DNA of 64,000 nucleotides from JBDSSS01 sp963764195. GTDB taxonomy: Bacteria > Actinomycetota > Actinomycetes > Actinomycetales > Dermatophilaceae. Positions 10,179 through 18,734 of this stretch are shown piece after piece (position 1 is the stretch's first letter; each line of letters opens with the position of its first letter). The notes under the pieces were generated by a model, which saw only the letters and a program-made list of their open reading frames with translations, searched no databases and had not been told where the DNA came from. The stretch lies in NCBI GenBank assembly GCA_963764195.1, contig CAVXRG010000007.1:153445-217444 (forward strand). Reading direction: 5' to 3'. Both the position numbers and the translations under genes were made by a program.

Positions 10179-11084
10179 TCAGGTGGGGAGGCGGTAGCGG
10201 TCGCCATCGAGCGGCTCGACGAGGCCGTCGGCGACGAGCGAGTCGAGGCAGCGCATCACCTGCTCGAGGTCGGGTCCGCTGCCCGCGAGGTCTGCCAGCG
10301 GCACGGCGGCCTCCGCGGTCCGCAGCCGTTGGAGCAGCTCACCGCGGACCTGACGGTCCGTCCCGTGCCACGCCTGGCCCCGGCGGACCGGCCCGTCGTA
10401 GGCCGGGCGACCGGCGGCAGTCCAGGAGCAGAGGTCGATGATCGGGCAGTCGTCGCACCGGGGACCGCGGGCGACGCAGACGAGCGCGCCGAGCTCCATC
10501 ACGGCGACGTTCCACGTGTTGGCGGCGTCCCGATCGGCAGGGAGGCACTCCTCGGCGAGGCGGGACTCCGCTCTCGTGAGGGTCGGTGACGGCAGCGCCC
10601 GGCCCTCGACCGCGCGGGCCAGGACTCGCCGCACGTTGGTGTCGACGACGACCTCGGGCTGCGCGAAGGCGAAGCAGGAGACGGCCGCCGCCGTATAGGC
10701 ACCGACTCCGGGTAGGGCGAGCAGGTCGGCGTGGCTGGACGGGACCTCGCCGTCGTGGCGCTCGACCATGGCCAGCGCCGCCTCGTGCAGCCGCAGGGCC
10801 CGACGCGGATAGCCCAGACGGCCCCACGCCCGCACCGCCTCACCGGGAGCGTCCGCCGCAAGGGCAGCCGGGGTCGGCCACCGCGCCATCCACTCGCGCC
10901 AGGCGGGCTCGACGCGACTGAGCGGCGTCTGCTGGGCCATCACCTCTGAGAGGAAGACGCCCCAGGCGCTGGCGCCCGGGGCGCGCCACGGCAGGTCCCG
11001 TCCGCACTCGTCGAACCACCCGTTGACCCGCTCGTGCAGCAGCGCGAGCGGGGGCGAGGAGTCGACGGACGGTCGGGACGGCAT
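10179..11084 (-). CDS. mutY: A/G-specific adenine glycosylase MutY
   Basis: DNA repair glycosylase (301 aa) that removes adenine mispaired with 8-oxoguanine. Seen: the SEVMAQQTPLSRV motif that inserts into DNA, helix-hairpin-helix LPGVGAYTA (~125-133), the catalytic-Asp region VVVDTNVRRVL, and the [4Fe-4S] cysteines in the pattern C-x6-C-x2-C-x5-C (CVARGPRCDDCPIIDLC). The C-terminal MutT-like 8-oxoG recognition domain is short, replaced by a winged-helix-like ~60 residues. It is last in a radA-disA-mutY operon, 19 nt after disA. Confidence 0.93.
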   Translation of the reverse strand: MPSRPSVDSSPPLALLHERVNGWFDECGRDLPWRAPGASAWGVFLSEVMAQQTPLSRVEPAWREWMARWPTPAALAADAPGEAVRAWGRLGYPRRALRLHEAALAMVERHDGEVPSSHADLLALPGVGAYTAAAVSCFAFAQPEVVVDTNVRRVLARAVEGRALPSPTLTRAESRLAEECLPADRDAANTWNVAVMELGALVCVARGPRCDDCPIIDLCSWTAAGRPAYDGPVRRGQAWHGTDRQVRGELLQRLRTAEAAVPLADLAGSGPDLEQVMRCLDSLVADGLVEPLDGDRYRLPT

Positions 11085-11103
11085 ACCGGTGACGAGCGCC
11101 GAC

Positions 11104-12183
11104 TCAGACGTAGCGCTCGAGGATGCTCGACTCGGCGAGGCGCGAGAGCCCCTCGCGCACGGCGCGGGCCCGGCCCTCCCCGACGCCGTCGACGAGCATG
11201 AGGTCCTCGATCCCGGCGGCGAGCAGACGCTGGAGCGAGGAGAAGTGGACCACGAGACGGTCGACGATGGCCGGGGGCAGGCGCGGCACCTTGGTCAGGA
11301 GCCGGTAACCCTGTGGGCTCACCGGCGCGTCGAGCCCGTCACCGACGACCCCGAAGCCGACGGCGCGGGCGCCCGCGGACAGGTCGAGCAGCTCGACCGC
11401 GTTGAGAGCCTCGAGGCTGGTCAGGGCCTGCTCGGCGGTGAGCTCCGACTTCGTCGACGGCAGGTAGTCGCGGATGACGAGCTCACGGTCGTTGCCGAGG
11501 CCCCCGACGAGCTCCTCGAGCTGAAGGCTGAGCAGCCGCCCGTCGGTGCCGAGCTCGACGACGTAGTCCTGGATCTCGGCGGAGATCCGGCGCACCATCT
11601 CGAGGCGTTGGAGCACGGCGGCGACGTCGCGGATCGTCACGAGGTCCTCGATCTCGAGGGCCGACAGCGTGCCGGTCACCTCGTCGAGGCGGGACTTGTA
11701 GCGCTCGAGGGTCTGCAGGGCCTGGTCGGCGCGCGAGAGCGTCGTGGGCGAGCCCTCGATGACGTGCCGGAGCGTGCCGACGTAGAGCGCGACGACCCCC
11801 ATCGACTGGCTCACCGAGATGATCGGGAAGCCGGTCTGCTTCGCGACCCGCTCGGCGGTGCGGTGGCGGGTGCCGGACTCGGTCGTCTCGATCCGCGAGT
11901 CGGGCACGAGCTGGGTGGCCGCTCGCAGGATGCGGGTGCCCTCGCGGTCGAGCACGATGGCGCCGTCCATCTTGCACAGCTCGCGCAGCCGAGTCGCGGA
12001 GAACTCGACATCGAGGACGAAGCCGCCCGTGCAGAGCGAGTCCACCACCTTGTCGTGACCGAGCACGACGAGGGCGCCGGTGCGTCCTCGGAGGATCCGC
12101 TCCAGCCCGTCGCGCAGGCCGGTCCCGGGAGCCACCGCGGCAAGCGCTGCGCGAAGCAGCAGCTCGTCGTCGTTCTTGTCCAT
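11104..12183 (-). CDS. disA: DNA integrity scanning protein DisA (diadenylate cyclase)
   Basis: Octameric c-di-AMP synthase of 359 aa that scans DNA for branched structures. The DAC domain carries DGAIVLD (DGA motif) and RHRTAERVA (RHR motif), the two catalytic signatures; a helical spine follows, and the C-terminal helix-hairpin-helix domain has VDGVGEGRARAVREGL. It lies 56 nt downstream of radA, the usual actinobacterial pairing, and 19 nt upstream of mutY. ATG at 12183; a GTG immediately before it (GTGATG) is an alternative. Confidence 0.96.
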   Translation of the reverse strand: MDKNDDELLLRAALAAVAPGTGLRDGLERILRGRTGALVVLGHDKVVDSLCTGGFVLDVEFSATRLRELCKMDGAIVLDREGTRILRAATQLVPDSRIETTESGTRHRTAERVAKQTGFPIISVSQSMGVVALYVGTLRHVIEGSPTTLSRADQALQTLERYKSRLDEVTGTLSALEIEDLVTIRDVAAVLQRLEMVRRISAEIQDYVVELGTDGRLLSLQLEELVGGLGNDRELVIRDYLPSTKSELTAEQALTSLEALNAVELLDLSAGARAVGFGVVGDGLDAPVSPQGYRLLTKVPRLPPAIVDRLVVHFSSLQRLLAAGIEDLMLVDGVGEGRARAVREGLSRLAESSILERYV

Positions 12184-12239
12184 CACGTCCCGTTCAGAGC
12201 AGGTGCCGCCCGGGGATTGCCTCCACGGTCGGTCGAAGT

Positions 12240-13655
12240 CTAGGCGTTGTGCCCCGCCAGCGCCCCGGAAGTCCGCGCCCCGGCGAGGCGGCCCATCGAC
12301 TCGATCGCCCCCTGCACGTCGGAGACCTCCACCGTGCGGATCCCGCTCGGCACGGCGACATCCGCGAGGCTCCCCCGCGGCACGAGTGCGTGCCGGAAAC
12401 CGAGCCGCTCGGCCTCGACGAGGCGCTGCCGGAGGCCGGTGACCCGCCGGACCTCCCCAGCCAGCCCCACCTCGCCGAGCGCGATGACGTCGGTCGCGAG
12501 CGGCTTGTCGACCACGGACGAGGCGATGGCGCACACGATGGCGAGGTCGGTGGCCGGCTCGGACAGGCGGACGCCGCCGACCGTCGCCGCGAAGATGTCG
12601 CGGGAGCCGACCGGAGCACCGGCACGCTTGTCGAGCACCGCGATGATCATGGCCAGCCGCGCGGTGTCGAGACCGCTCGAGGTCCGGCGCGGTGAGGGCA
12701 GGCTCGATGTCGCGACGAGCGCCTGGACCTCGGCGACGAGAGGCCGACGCCCCTCCATCGTCACGGTGACGCAGGTGCCGGACACCGCGTGGTCGCGACC
12801 GGAGAGAAAGAGCCCGCTCGGGTCGGCCAGCCCCACGATGCCGCTCTCGGTGAGGTCGAAGCAGCCCACCTCGTCGGTCGGGCCGAAACGGTTCTTGACG
12901 GCACGCACGAGGCGCAGGCGGGTGTGGCTGTCGCCCTCGAAGGCGACGACGACATCGACGAGGTGCTCGAGGATGCGGGGACCGGCGATCGAGCCGTCCT
13001 TGGTCACGTGGCCGACGAGCAGCACGGCGATGCCCCTGGCCTTGGCCACCCGGATCAGGCTGGCGGTGACCTCACGGACCTGCGAGACGTTGCCCGCCTG
13101 GCCCTCGACCTCAGCGCTCGCGACGGTCTGGACCGAGTCCACGACGAGCAGCGCGGGGATCACCGCATCGATCTGGCCGAGGATCACCCCGAGGTCGGTC
13201 TCCGCGGCGAGGAAGAGCGAGTCGGCGACGGCGTCGATCCGCCCGGCCCGGGTGCGCACCTGGGCCGCTGACTCCTCGCCGCTGACGTAGAGGACGGTCG
13301 CCCCGGCGCGGGCCGTGCGTGCGGCGACGTCGAGCAGCAGGGTGGACTTGCCGATGCCGGGCTCACCCGCGACGAGGACCACCCCGCCCGGGACGAGCCC
13401 GCCACCGAGGACGCGGTCGAACTCTGCCACGCCGGTGGGACGGGCCACGGCCTGCGAGGCGTCGACCTCGCCGATCCGCTGCGCGGGGGTGGTGACCAGG
13501 CCGCTGGTCGTGCGGGGCTCGGCGGCGCCACCCACCTCGACGACGCTCCCCCAGGCCTGGCACTCACCGCAGCGGCCGACCCACTTGACGGTTGACCAGC
13601 CACACTCGGCGCAGCGGTAACCGACGGGGCGGCGGGGTGTCGTCCTGGTAGCCAT
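12240..13655 (-). CDS. radA: DNA repair protein RadA
   Basis: RecA-like ATPase of 471 aa acting in branch migration during recombination. The N-terminal zinc ribbon is CAECGW...CGECQAW (C4); Walker A is GEPGIGKS (~100-107), Walker B region LLVVDSVQT, the RadA-specific KNRFG motif lies near residue 255, and a Lon-protease-like C-terminal domain follows. The ATG at 13655 is 7 nt after a TACGGT hexamer, fitting a leaderless mRNA; a GTG at 13664 is an alternative. First gene of the radA-disA-mutY operon. Confidence 0.96.
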   Translation of the reverse strand: MATRTTPRRPVGYRCAECGWSTVKWVGRCGECQAWGSVVEVGGAAEPRTTSGLVTTPAQRIGEVDASQAVARPTGVAEFDRVLGGGLVPGGVVLVAGEPGIGKSTLLLDVAARTARAGATVLYVSGEESAAQVRTRAGRIDAVADSLFLAAETDLGVILGQIDAVIPALLVVDSVQTVASAEVEGQAGNVSQVREVTASLIRVAKARGIAVLLVGHVTKDGSIAGPRILEHLVDVVVAFEGDSHTRLRLVRAVKNRFGPTDEVGCFDLTESGIVGLADPSGLFLSGRDHAVSGTCVTVTMEGRRPLVAEVQALVATSSLPSPRRTSSGLDTARLAMIIAVLDKRAGAPVGSRDIFAATVGGVRLSEPATDLAIVCAIASSVVDKPLATDVIALGEVGLAGEVRRVTGLRQRLVEAERLGFRHALVPRGSLADVAVPSGIRTVEVSDVQGAIESMGRLAGARTSGALAGHNA

Positions 13656-13708
13656 GACCGCCACCGTAGTCGGGCACGGCGACAGTGCCGTCGTGAGAAA
13701 CTCGAGGC

Positions 13709-13915
13709 ATGAATTCGCTCATGCCGTATGTGCTGGCGCTCGCCCCGACGATCGGGGTGGGAGCACTCTTCTACTTCCTCTTCAAGAACATTCTCGAGGG
13801 CGACCGGCGCGAGCGCCTCGCGCAGGCGAAGTGGGAAGCCGAACGCGACGCCGAGCACGCCGCCGCCTCCCGGCCCGCCGTTCAGCGTCCGCCGGCGCCG
13901 GGCAAAGGCGATTAG
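13709..13915 (+). CDS. Small single-pass membrane protein (conserved hypothetical)
   Basis: 68 aa. Residues ~6-24 are hydrophobic (YVLALAPTIGVGALFYFLF), followed by a highly charged helix rich in Arg, Glu and Ala, and a Pro-rich end. A short N-terminus suggests the tail lies in the cytosol. It is divergent from radA and followed by a hairpin. Such proteins are common beside actinobacterial genes, but no function is known to me. Codon use is typical of its neighbours, so it is probably real. Confidence 0.7.
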   Translation: MNSLMPYVLALAPTIGVGALFYFLFKNILEGDRRERLAQAKWEAERDAEHAAASRPAVQRPPAPGKGD

Positions 13916-13937
13916 GACTTTCCCGGACACCATTCCT

Positions 13938-13984
13938 CTCTTTACGGTTCACAGGTGCCGCTCCGCACCGGCCTGTGTAAAGAG
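13938..13984. other. Long imperfect hairpin between the small membrane gene and lsr2
   Basis: CTCTTTAC (13938-13945) pairs perfectly with GTAAAGAG (13977-13984), and inside it ACAGG pairs with CCTGT, or GGTGC with GCACC. It may terminate the upstream transcript. A candidate -10 TAATCT lies at 14011-14016, downstream of the hairpin, so the hairpin would not be in the lsr2 mRNA. Confidence 0.55.
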
Positions 13985-14079
13985 AATGCTGCTCTCCGGG
14001 CCATTGCGTGTAATCTGTGAAATGCGGTTTCATCGCACAATCCCCTCCCACCCGCACCGCACCAGGAAAATGGAGAATC

Positions 14080-14403
14080 ATGGCTCAGCGAGTCGAAGTA
14101 ACCCTCGTCGATGACATCGACGGTGGAAAGGCGTCGGAGACGGTGACGTTCTCCCTCGACGGCGTCACCTACGAGATCGACCTTTCCGACAAGAACGCCC
14201 GCAAGCTCCGCGACGATTTCGCCAACTGGACCGGCCACGCCCGTCGCAGCGGGGGAGCCCGGGGTGGCCGCAAGCGCGCGGCCGCCACCAAGCGCACGGA
14301 CCTGAGCGACGTCCGTGAGTGGGCGCGGGCCAACGGCCACAGCGTCTCCGACCGCGGCCGCATCTCCGCCGAGGTGCAGGACGCCTACGACAAGGCGCAC
14401 TGA
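14080..14403 (+). CDS. lsr2: Lsr2 nucleoid-associated xenogeneic silencer
   Basis: 107-aa H-NS-like protein that coats AT-rich DNA and silences foreign genes. N-terminal beta/dimerisation domain (MAQRVEVTLVDDIDGG, VTYEIDLS), a basic linker (GGARGGRKRAAATKR) and a C-terminal DNA-binding helix pair with the signature RGR loop (SDRGRISAEV), which reads the AT-rich minor groove. The RBS is GGAGAA. Ends at a strong terminator. Its natural targets would include low-GC stretches such as the one after 59.9 kb. Confidence 0.96.
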   Translation: MAQRVEVTLVDDIDGGKASETVTFSLDGVTYEIDLSDKNARKLRDDFANWTGHARRSGGARGGRKRAAATKRTDLSDVREWARANGHSVSDRGRISAEVQDAYDKAH

Positions 14404-14428
14404 CCGAGCCCTCCCGCCGACCTCACCG

Positions 14429-14462
14429 GCGAAGCCCGGCACCCTGTGGTGTCGGGCTTCGC
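14429..14462. terminator. Hairpin terminator after lsr2
   Basis: GCGAAGCCCGGCACC (14429-14443) pairs with GGTGTCGGGCTTCGC (14448-14462), a 15-bp stem with one G-U pair and a 4-nt loop. The 123 bp to the next (convergent) gene contain nothing else recognisable. Confidence 0.85.
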
Positions 14463-14585
14463 CGTGTGCGGTCCCCGTCGGCGCCCTGTCCGAGGTGGCG
14501 GCCACCACCCCCGACGGAGGAAGCGCCACCGTGACGACCATCGCACAACCGCAACGGAGCGCGTGGCCGACGAGGGCTGGCGCGG

Positions 14586-15470
14586 TCAGGCGGTCAGGTC
14601 GGACGCCAGGTCCCCGTCCCGGGCGACGCGCTCGAGGACCTGCTCCATCCGCAGCTGCGTGAGATCACCACCCTCGGCGCCGGACTCGACCTCGGCCCAC
14701 GTCCGCGGCGCGGCGACGGTCGGGGCCTCCCGCCCGCGCAGCGAGTAGGGGCAGATCGTCGTCTTGGCTGCGACGTTCTGGCTCCAGTCGAGGAAGACCT
14801 TGCCCGGCCGCAGCTCCTTTGCCATCTTCCACACGATGAGGTCGGAGTGCGCCCTCGTCAGCTCCTGGGCGAGCTGCTGGACGGTGTCGCGGATCTGGTC
14901 GCTCGTGTGGGCGCCGGGCAGGACGGCATACAGCTGGAGGCCCTTGCTCCCGCTCGTCACGGGGATGCTCTCCAACCCGATCGACCCGAGCCGGTCCCGC
15001 ACGATGAGGGCGACCCGCGCGCACTCGGCCAGCCCCGTGCCCGGGCCCGGGTCGAGGTCGATGACGAGACGGTCGGGGTCGCGCGCGACGGCGTCCCGCC
15101 CCTCCCCCTCGTAGCGCCACTGCGGCACGTGCAGCTCGAGCGAGTTGAGGTTGACGAGGAAGGTGAGGGCGGCGAGGTCGTCGACGAACGGGAAGACGGG
15201 GTCGCGCCCGGCCCGCCGGACCCACTCGGGCGTCCCTGCGGGGATGTTCTTCTCGAAGAACTGCACGTCACCGACACCGTGGGGGAAGCGGATCCGCGTC
15301 ACCGGCCGACCGGCGAGGTGCGGGAGCAGCACCGGTGAGATCCGTGCGTAGTAGTCGAGCACCTCGGCCTTGGTCGTGCCCGTCCGCGGGTACATCACCT
15401 TCTCCAGGCTGCTGAGTCGCAGCCGTCGCCCCGCCACCTCGACGGTGACCCGACTCGCCTCGGGGACCAT
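14586..15470 (-). CDS. ligD: LigD-type primase-polymerase (NHEJ polymerase domain, stand-alone)
   Basis: Archaeo-eukaryotic-primase-like polymerase of 294 aa that fills gaps at double-strand breaks in Ku-dependent end joining. Seen: SSLEKVMYPRTGTTKAEVLDYY region near the N-terminus, the catalytic DLDPGPG motif (metal-binding Asp pair, ~140), SGSKGLQLYAVL, and the C-terminal SLRGREAP motif. In many bacteria this is fused to the ligase and a phosphoesterase in LigD; here it is a separate gene whose ATG (15470) overlaps the ligase TGA. A GTG directly before the ATG is possible. Confidence 0.92.
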   Translation of the reverse strand: MVPEASRVTVEVAGRRLRLSSLEKVMYPRTGTTKAEVLDYYARISPVLLPHLAGRPVTRIRFPHGVGDVQFFEKNIPAGTPEWVRRAGRDPVFPFVDDLAALTFLVNLNSLELHVPQWRYEGEGRDAVARDPDRLVIDLDPGPGTGLAECARVALIVRDRLGSIGLESIPVTSGSKGLQLYAVLPGAHTSDQIRDTVQQLAQELTRAHSDLIVWKMAKELRPGKVFLDWSQNVAAKTTICPYSLRGREAPTVAAPRTWAEVESGAEGGDLTQLRMEQVLERVARDGDLASDLTA

Positions 15471-16423
15471 CACCGGCCGCTCCCGGGAGTCCCGTCCACG
15501 ACGTCCTCCGGGTCGAGGTCGCGGCGCTGCCCCTTGAACGCCGGCTGGCGCAGCCGCCCCTGGCCGCTGAGCCCCAGCGACTGGACGTCGGCCACCAGCA
15601 CCGGCTCCACCCAGGTCGCGCCCAGGGCGTCCTCGGGGGGCACGTCTGCCGCGAAAGGGGACTCCGCGCGTCGGAGCTGCTCCAGATCGCCACGGAGACG
15701 CTCGCCGGTGCGCCCGGCGAGCCCCGACCCCACCCGACCGAGGTAGCGCAGACCACCGGGCCCGGGGACGCCGACGAGGACCGCGCCGAGGCGGTTCGCG
15801 ACCGTCCCGGTCGACTCCGGTCGCCACCCCCCGATGACGACCGACACGGTGTCGCGGTGGGGGTTCTTGCGCCAGTGTGGCGACCGGGTCCCCGGCAGGT
15901 ATGCCGCGTCGACCCGCTTGCTGACGACCCCCTCGAGACCGTGCTCCCTCGTCGCCGCGTGCAGCGTCGGCCCGTCGGTGAAGGTCGGCGGCGTCTGCCA
16001 ACGGGCCCCGTCGAGCTCGAGGTGCTCGAGGGTGGCGCGGCGGTCGGTCCACCGGCGCGGGGTGAGGTCGACGCCGTAGAGACGGAGCAGGTCGAAGGTC
16101 ATCAGGGTCACGGGCGCCGTCTCGGCGAGCTGCGCCGCCCGTCGCGCGTCGGTGACATGGATGCGCTCCGCGAGGGCGGAGAAGGAGGGCAGACCGTCCC
16201 GGAGGGTGACGACCTCCCCGTCGAGCAGCATGTCGGCGTACTCGGCACCGAGGCCCTGCAGCTCGGGAAAGGCGACGGTGACGTCGCGCTCGGACCGGGA
16301 GAAGACCCGCACCTGCCCGTCGCTGACGTCGACGATCAGGCGCATGCCGTCCCACTTCACCTCGTGCACCCAGGCGTCACCGACCGGAACGGTCGTCGCG
16401 GGCGTCGCGAGCATGGGGCGCAT
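15470..16423 (-). CDS. ATP-dependent DNA ligase, LigD ligase domain type (NHEJ)
   Basis: ATP-dependent ligase of 317 aa that seals ends in NHEJ. The adenylation lysine lies in EVKWDGMR (~residue 30), followed by LDGEVV (motif III), MTFDLL (IIIa), LEGVVSKR (IV) and WRKNPHRD (motif V area). The C-terminal OB domain is present (GLRYLGRVGSG). There is no phosphoesterase domain. The ATG at 16423 is only 18 bp from the divergent ku ATG; a second in-frame ATG three codons in is less likely. Confidence 0.92.
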   Translation of the reverse strand: MRPMLATPATTVPVGDAWVHEVKWDGMRLIVDVSDGQVRVFSRSERDVTVAFPELQGLGAEYADMLLDGEVVTLRDGLPSFSALAERIHVTDARRAAQLAETAPVTLMTFDLLRLYGVDLTPRRWTDRRATLEHLELDGARWQTPPTFTDGPTLHAATREHGLEGVVSKRVDAAYLPGTRSPHWRKNPHRDTVSVVIGGWRPESTGTVANRLGAVLVGVPGPGGLRYLGRVGSGLAGRTGERLRGDLEQLRRAESPFAADVPPEDALGATWVEPVLVADVQSLGLSGQGRLRQPAFKGQRRDLDPEDVVDGTPGSGR

Positions 16424-16441
16424 GGGTGCATTCTTGTTCCC

Positions 16442-17356
16442 ATGCGAGCCATCTGGAAAGGCGCAGTCTCCTTCGGCCTGGTCAACGTGCCGGTGCGACT
16501 CTTCTCCGCCACCGAGAACCACGACGTGCAGTTCCGCCAGGTGCACGAGAAGGACGGGGGCCGGATCAAGTACCAACGGGTGTGCGCCATCGACGGCGAG
16601 GAGGTTCCCTATTCCGACATCGCCAAGGGATACGAGACCGCCGACGGGCAGATGGTCGTCCTCAGCGACGGCGACCTCAAGAGCCTCCCGGTGCGGTCAT
16701 CCAAGGAGATCGCGATCGAGAAGTTCGTCCCCTCGGAGCAGATCGACCCGCTTTTGTTCGACAAGTCCTACTACCTCGAGCCGGACAAGACGGGACTCAA
16801 GCCCTATGTCCTCTTGCGTGACGCGCTGGAGAAGGCCGACCGGATGGCGCTCGTCACCGTCTCGGTGCGCAGCCGGATGACCCTCGCGGTGCTCCGGGTG
16901 CGCGACGGGGTCATCGTGCTCCAGACCCTGCTCTGGGCCGACGAGGTGCGGGAGCCGGAGTTCGAGTCGCTGTCGGAGGAGACCCACGCCACGGCGAAGG
17001 AGCTCGCGATGGCCTCCTCGCTCGTCGACTCCCTCTCGGGCGACTACGTGCCCGACGAGTTCGAGGACGACTACGCCGAGGCCGTCGAGGCTCTCGTCTC
17101 CTCCAAGATCGAGGGCGGCGAGCTGACCGAGACGCCCGAGCCGGTCGGCGAGGAGACCGAGGTCGTCGACCTGCTGGCCGCCCTGCAGCGCAGCGTCGAC
17201 AAGGCGAAGGCCGCGAAGTCGGGGGCGGGGTCAGGCGCCGCCTCGGACAAGACTGACGAGGACGCCGAGAAGGTGACGAAGAAGACCGCCACCAAGAAGG
17301 CCGCCACGAAGAAGTCGACCGCCAAGAAGACCGCCGCCAAGAAAAAGGCCAGCTGA
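16442..17356 (+). CDS. ku: Non-homologous end-joining protein Ku
   Basis: Homodimeric DNA-end-binding protein of 304 aa. The core begins at MRAIWKGAVSFGLVNVPVRLF, the hallmark of bacterial Ku, with KDGGRIKYQRVC and KSYYLEPD motifs following. A C-terminal tail of about 30 residues made of repeated K-K-[TS]-A/T units extends past the usual core and probably adds DNA binding. It recruits the polymerase and ligase encoded divergently. A CATTCT hexamer 8 nt before the ATG suggests a leaderless message. Confidence 0.96.
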   Translation: MRAIWKGAVSFGLVNVPVRLFSATENHDVQFRQVHEKDGGRIKYQRVCAIDGEEVPYSDIAKGYETADGQMVVLSDGDLKSLPVRSSKEIAIEKFVPSEQIDPLLFDKSYYLEPDKTGLKPYVLLRDALEKADRMALVTVSVRSRMTLAVLRVRDGVIVLQTLLWADEVREPEFESLSEETHATAKELAMASSLVDSLSGDYVPDEFEDDYAEAVEALVSSKIEGGELTETPEPVGEETEVVDLLAALQRSVDKAKAAKSGAGSGAASDKTDEDAEKVTKKTATKKAATKKSTAKKTAAKKKAS

Positions 17357-17415
17357 CCGGACGCAGATCGCCCGATTCGGGCCCGGTCCAGGCAGCCGCC
17401 CGCCACGATGGAGCA

Positions 17416-18642
17416 ATGCGGCACGTCACCCCCGAGGAGCTCCAGCGCCGGCTCGCCACCCTGCCGGCGACGCCACGCGTCGTCGTCAGCGGCAACATGG
17501 CGATGCCGGTCGAGGCGGTGCGACTGGTCGACGAGGCCCTCCCCCGCTACATCCTCCATGCGCTCAACGCCCCGCAGGGCGTGCCGGACCGCGACGGGGT
17601 GACGGCGGAGACCTGCTTCGTCGGCCCGGGCATGCGCCACCACCACGACCTGCGCTACGTCCCCTCGCGCCTCTCGCTCGTGCCGCTCCTCTACGCCCGC
17701 ACCCTCCCGCCGGACGTCGTCCTGCTCCACTGCGCCCCGCCGAGGGGCACCCACGTCAGCCTCGGCGTCGAGGTCAACGTCCTGCCGGCCGCGGTCGAGG
17801 CGTGCCGCGCCCGCGGGGGCCTCGTCGTCGCCGTGCTCAACCCGGCGATGCCCTACACCTTCGGCGACGCCCAGCTCGACGTCGAGGGGATCGACCTCGC
17901 GGTGACGATCGACACCCCGCTCCCGTCACACGAACCCCTCCCGCCCGACGACGACAGCCTCGCCATCGGCGAGCGGGTCGCGTCGATGGTCGGCGACGGA
18001 GCCACGATGCAGCTCGGCATCGGTGGCGTGCCCGACGCGACCCTCGCGGCCCTCGGGCGCCGGTCCGGTCTGCGGATCTGGTCGGAGATGTTCTCCGACG
18101 GCGTCATCGACCTCGACGAGGCGGGGGCGCTCGACCCACAGCAACCCCTCGTCACGTCCTTCGCCTTCGGCAGCCGGCGCCTCTACGACTGGCTCGACGG
18201 CAACCCGCGGGTGCGCACGATGCGCACCGAGCGCACCAACGACCCCGGCCTGATCGCCCAGCAACGGGCGATGACGTCGGTCAACACGGCCCTGGAGGTG
18301 GACCTCTTCGGGCAGGCGAACGCCTCGCGCATCGGCACCCGGATCCACTCGGGCTTCGGCGGACAGACCGACTTCATCGTCGGCGCCCTGCACTCGCCGG
18401 GGGGCCAGTCGTTCATCGCGCTCCGCTCATGGCACCCGCGGGCCGACGTCTCGACGATCGTGTCCCTGCTCGACCAGCCGGTCACGAGCTTCCAGCAGAG
18501 CGCCGTCGTCACCGAGCACGGCCTGGCGCCGCTCGTCGGTCGCAGCGAGCGCGAGCAGTGCCGCGACATCATCGAGCAGTGCGCCCACCCGCGCGTCCGG
18601 GACGACCTGTGGGAGGGCGCGGAGGCGCTCGGGCTGGCCTGA
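17416..18642 (+). CDS. Acetyl-CoA hydrolase/CoA-transferase family protein
   Basis: CoA-transferase class of 408 aa related to 4-hydroxybutyrate/acetate CoA-transferases. Two alpha/beta domains: the first with PRGTHVSLGVEVN, and the second with LGIGGVPDATLAAL and the catalytic-Glu motif WSEMFSDG (~residue 222). The C-terminal GFGGQTDFIVGA, ALRSWHPRADVSTIV and VVTEHG motifs are typical. The transferred acyl group cannot be told. ATG at 17416 has GGAG upstream. Neighbours (ku, SDR) give no pathway hint. Confidence 0.85.
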   Translation: MRHVTPEELQRRLATLPATPRVVVSGNMAMPVEAVRLVDEALPRYILHALNAPQGVPDRDGVTAETCFVGPGMRHHHDLRYVPSRLSLVPLLYARTLPPDVVLLHCAPPRGTHVSLGVEVNVLPAAVEACRARGGLVVAVLNPAMPYTFGDAQLDVEGIDLAVTIDTPLPSHEPLPPDDDSLAIGERVASMVGDGATMQLGIGGVPDATLAALGRRSGLRIWSEMFSDGVIDLDEAGALDPQQPLVTSFAFGSRRLYDWLDGNPRVRTMRTERTNDPGLIAQQRAMTSVNTALEVDLFGQANASRIGTRIHSGFGGQTDFIVGALHSPGGQSFIALRSWHPRADVSTIVSLLDQPVTSFQQSAVVTEHGLAPLVGRSEREQCRDIIEQCAHPRVRDDLWEGAEALGLA

Positions 18643-18734
18643 CCGCCCTCTCCGCCCGTATGCCGCTGTCCCCCGCCACTCGGGGCGACGTCGGCCCCCG
18701 CGCTACCCCTCAGGCCGCCACCTAGGGTGGTCAC

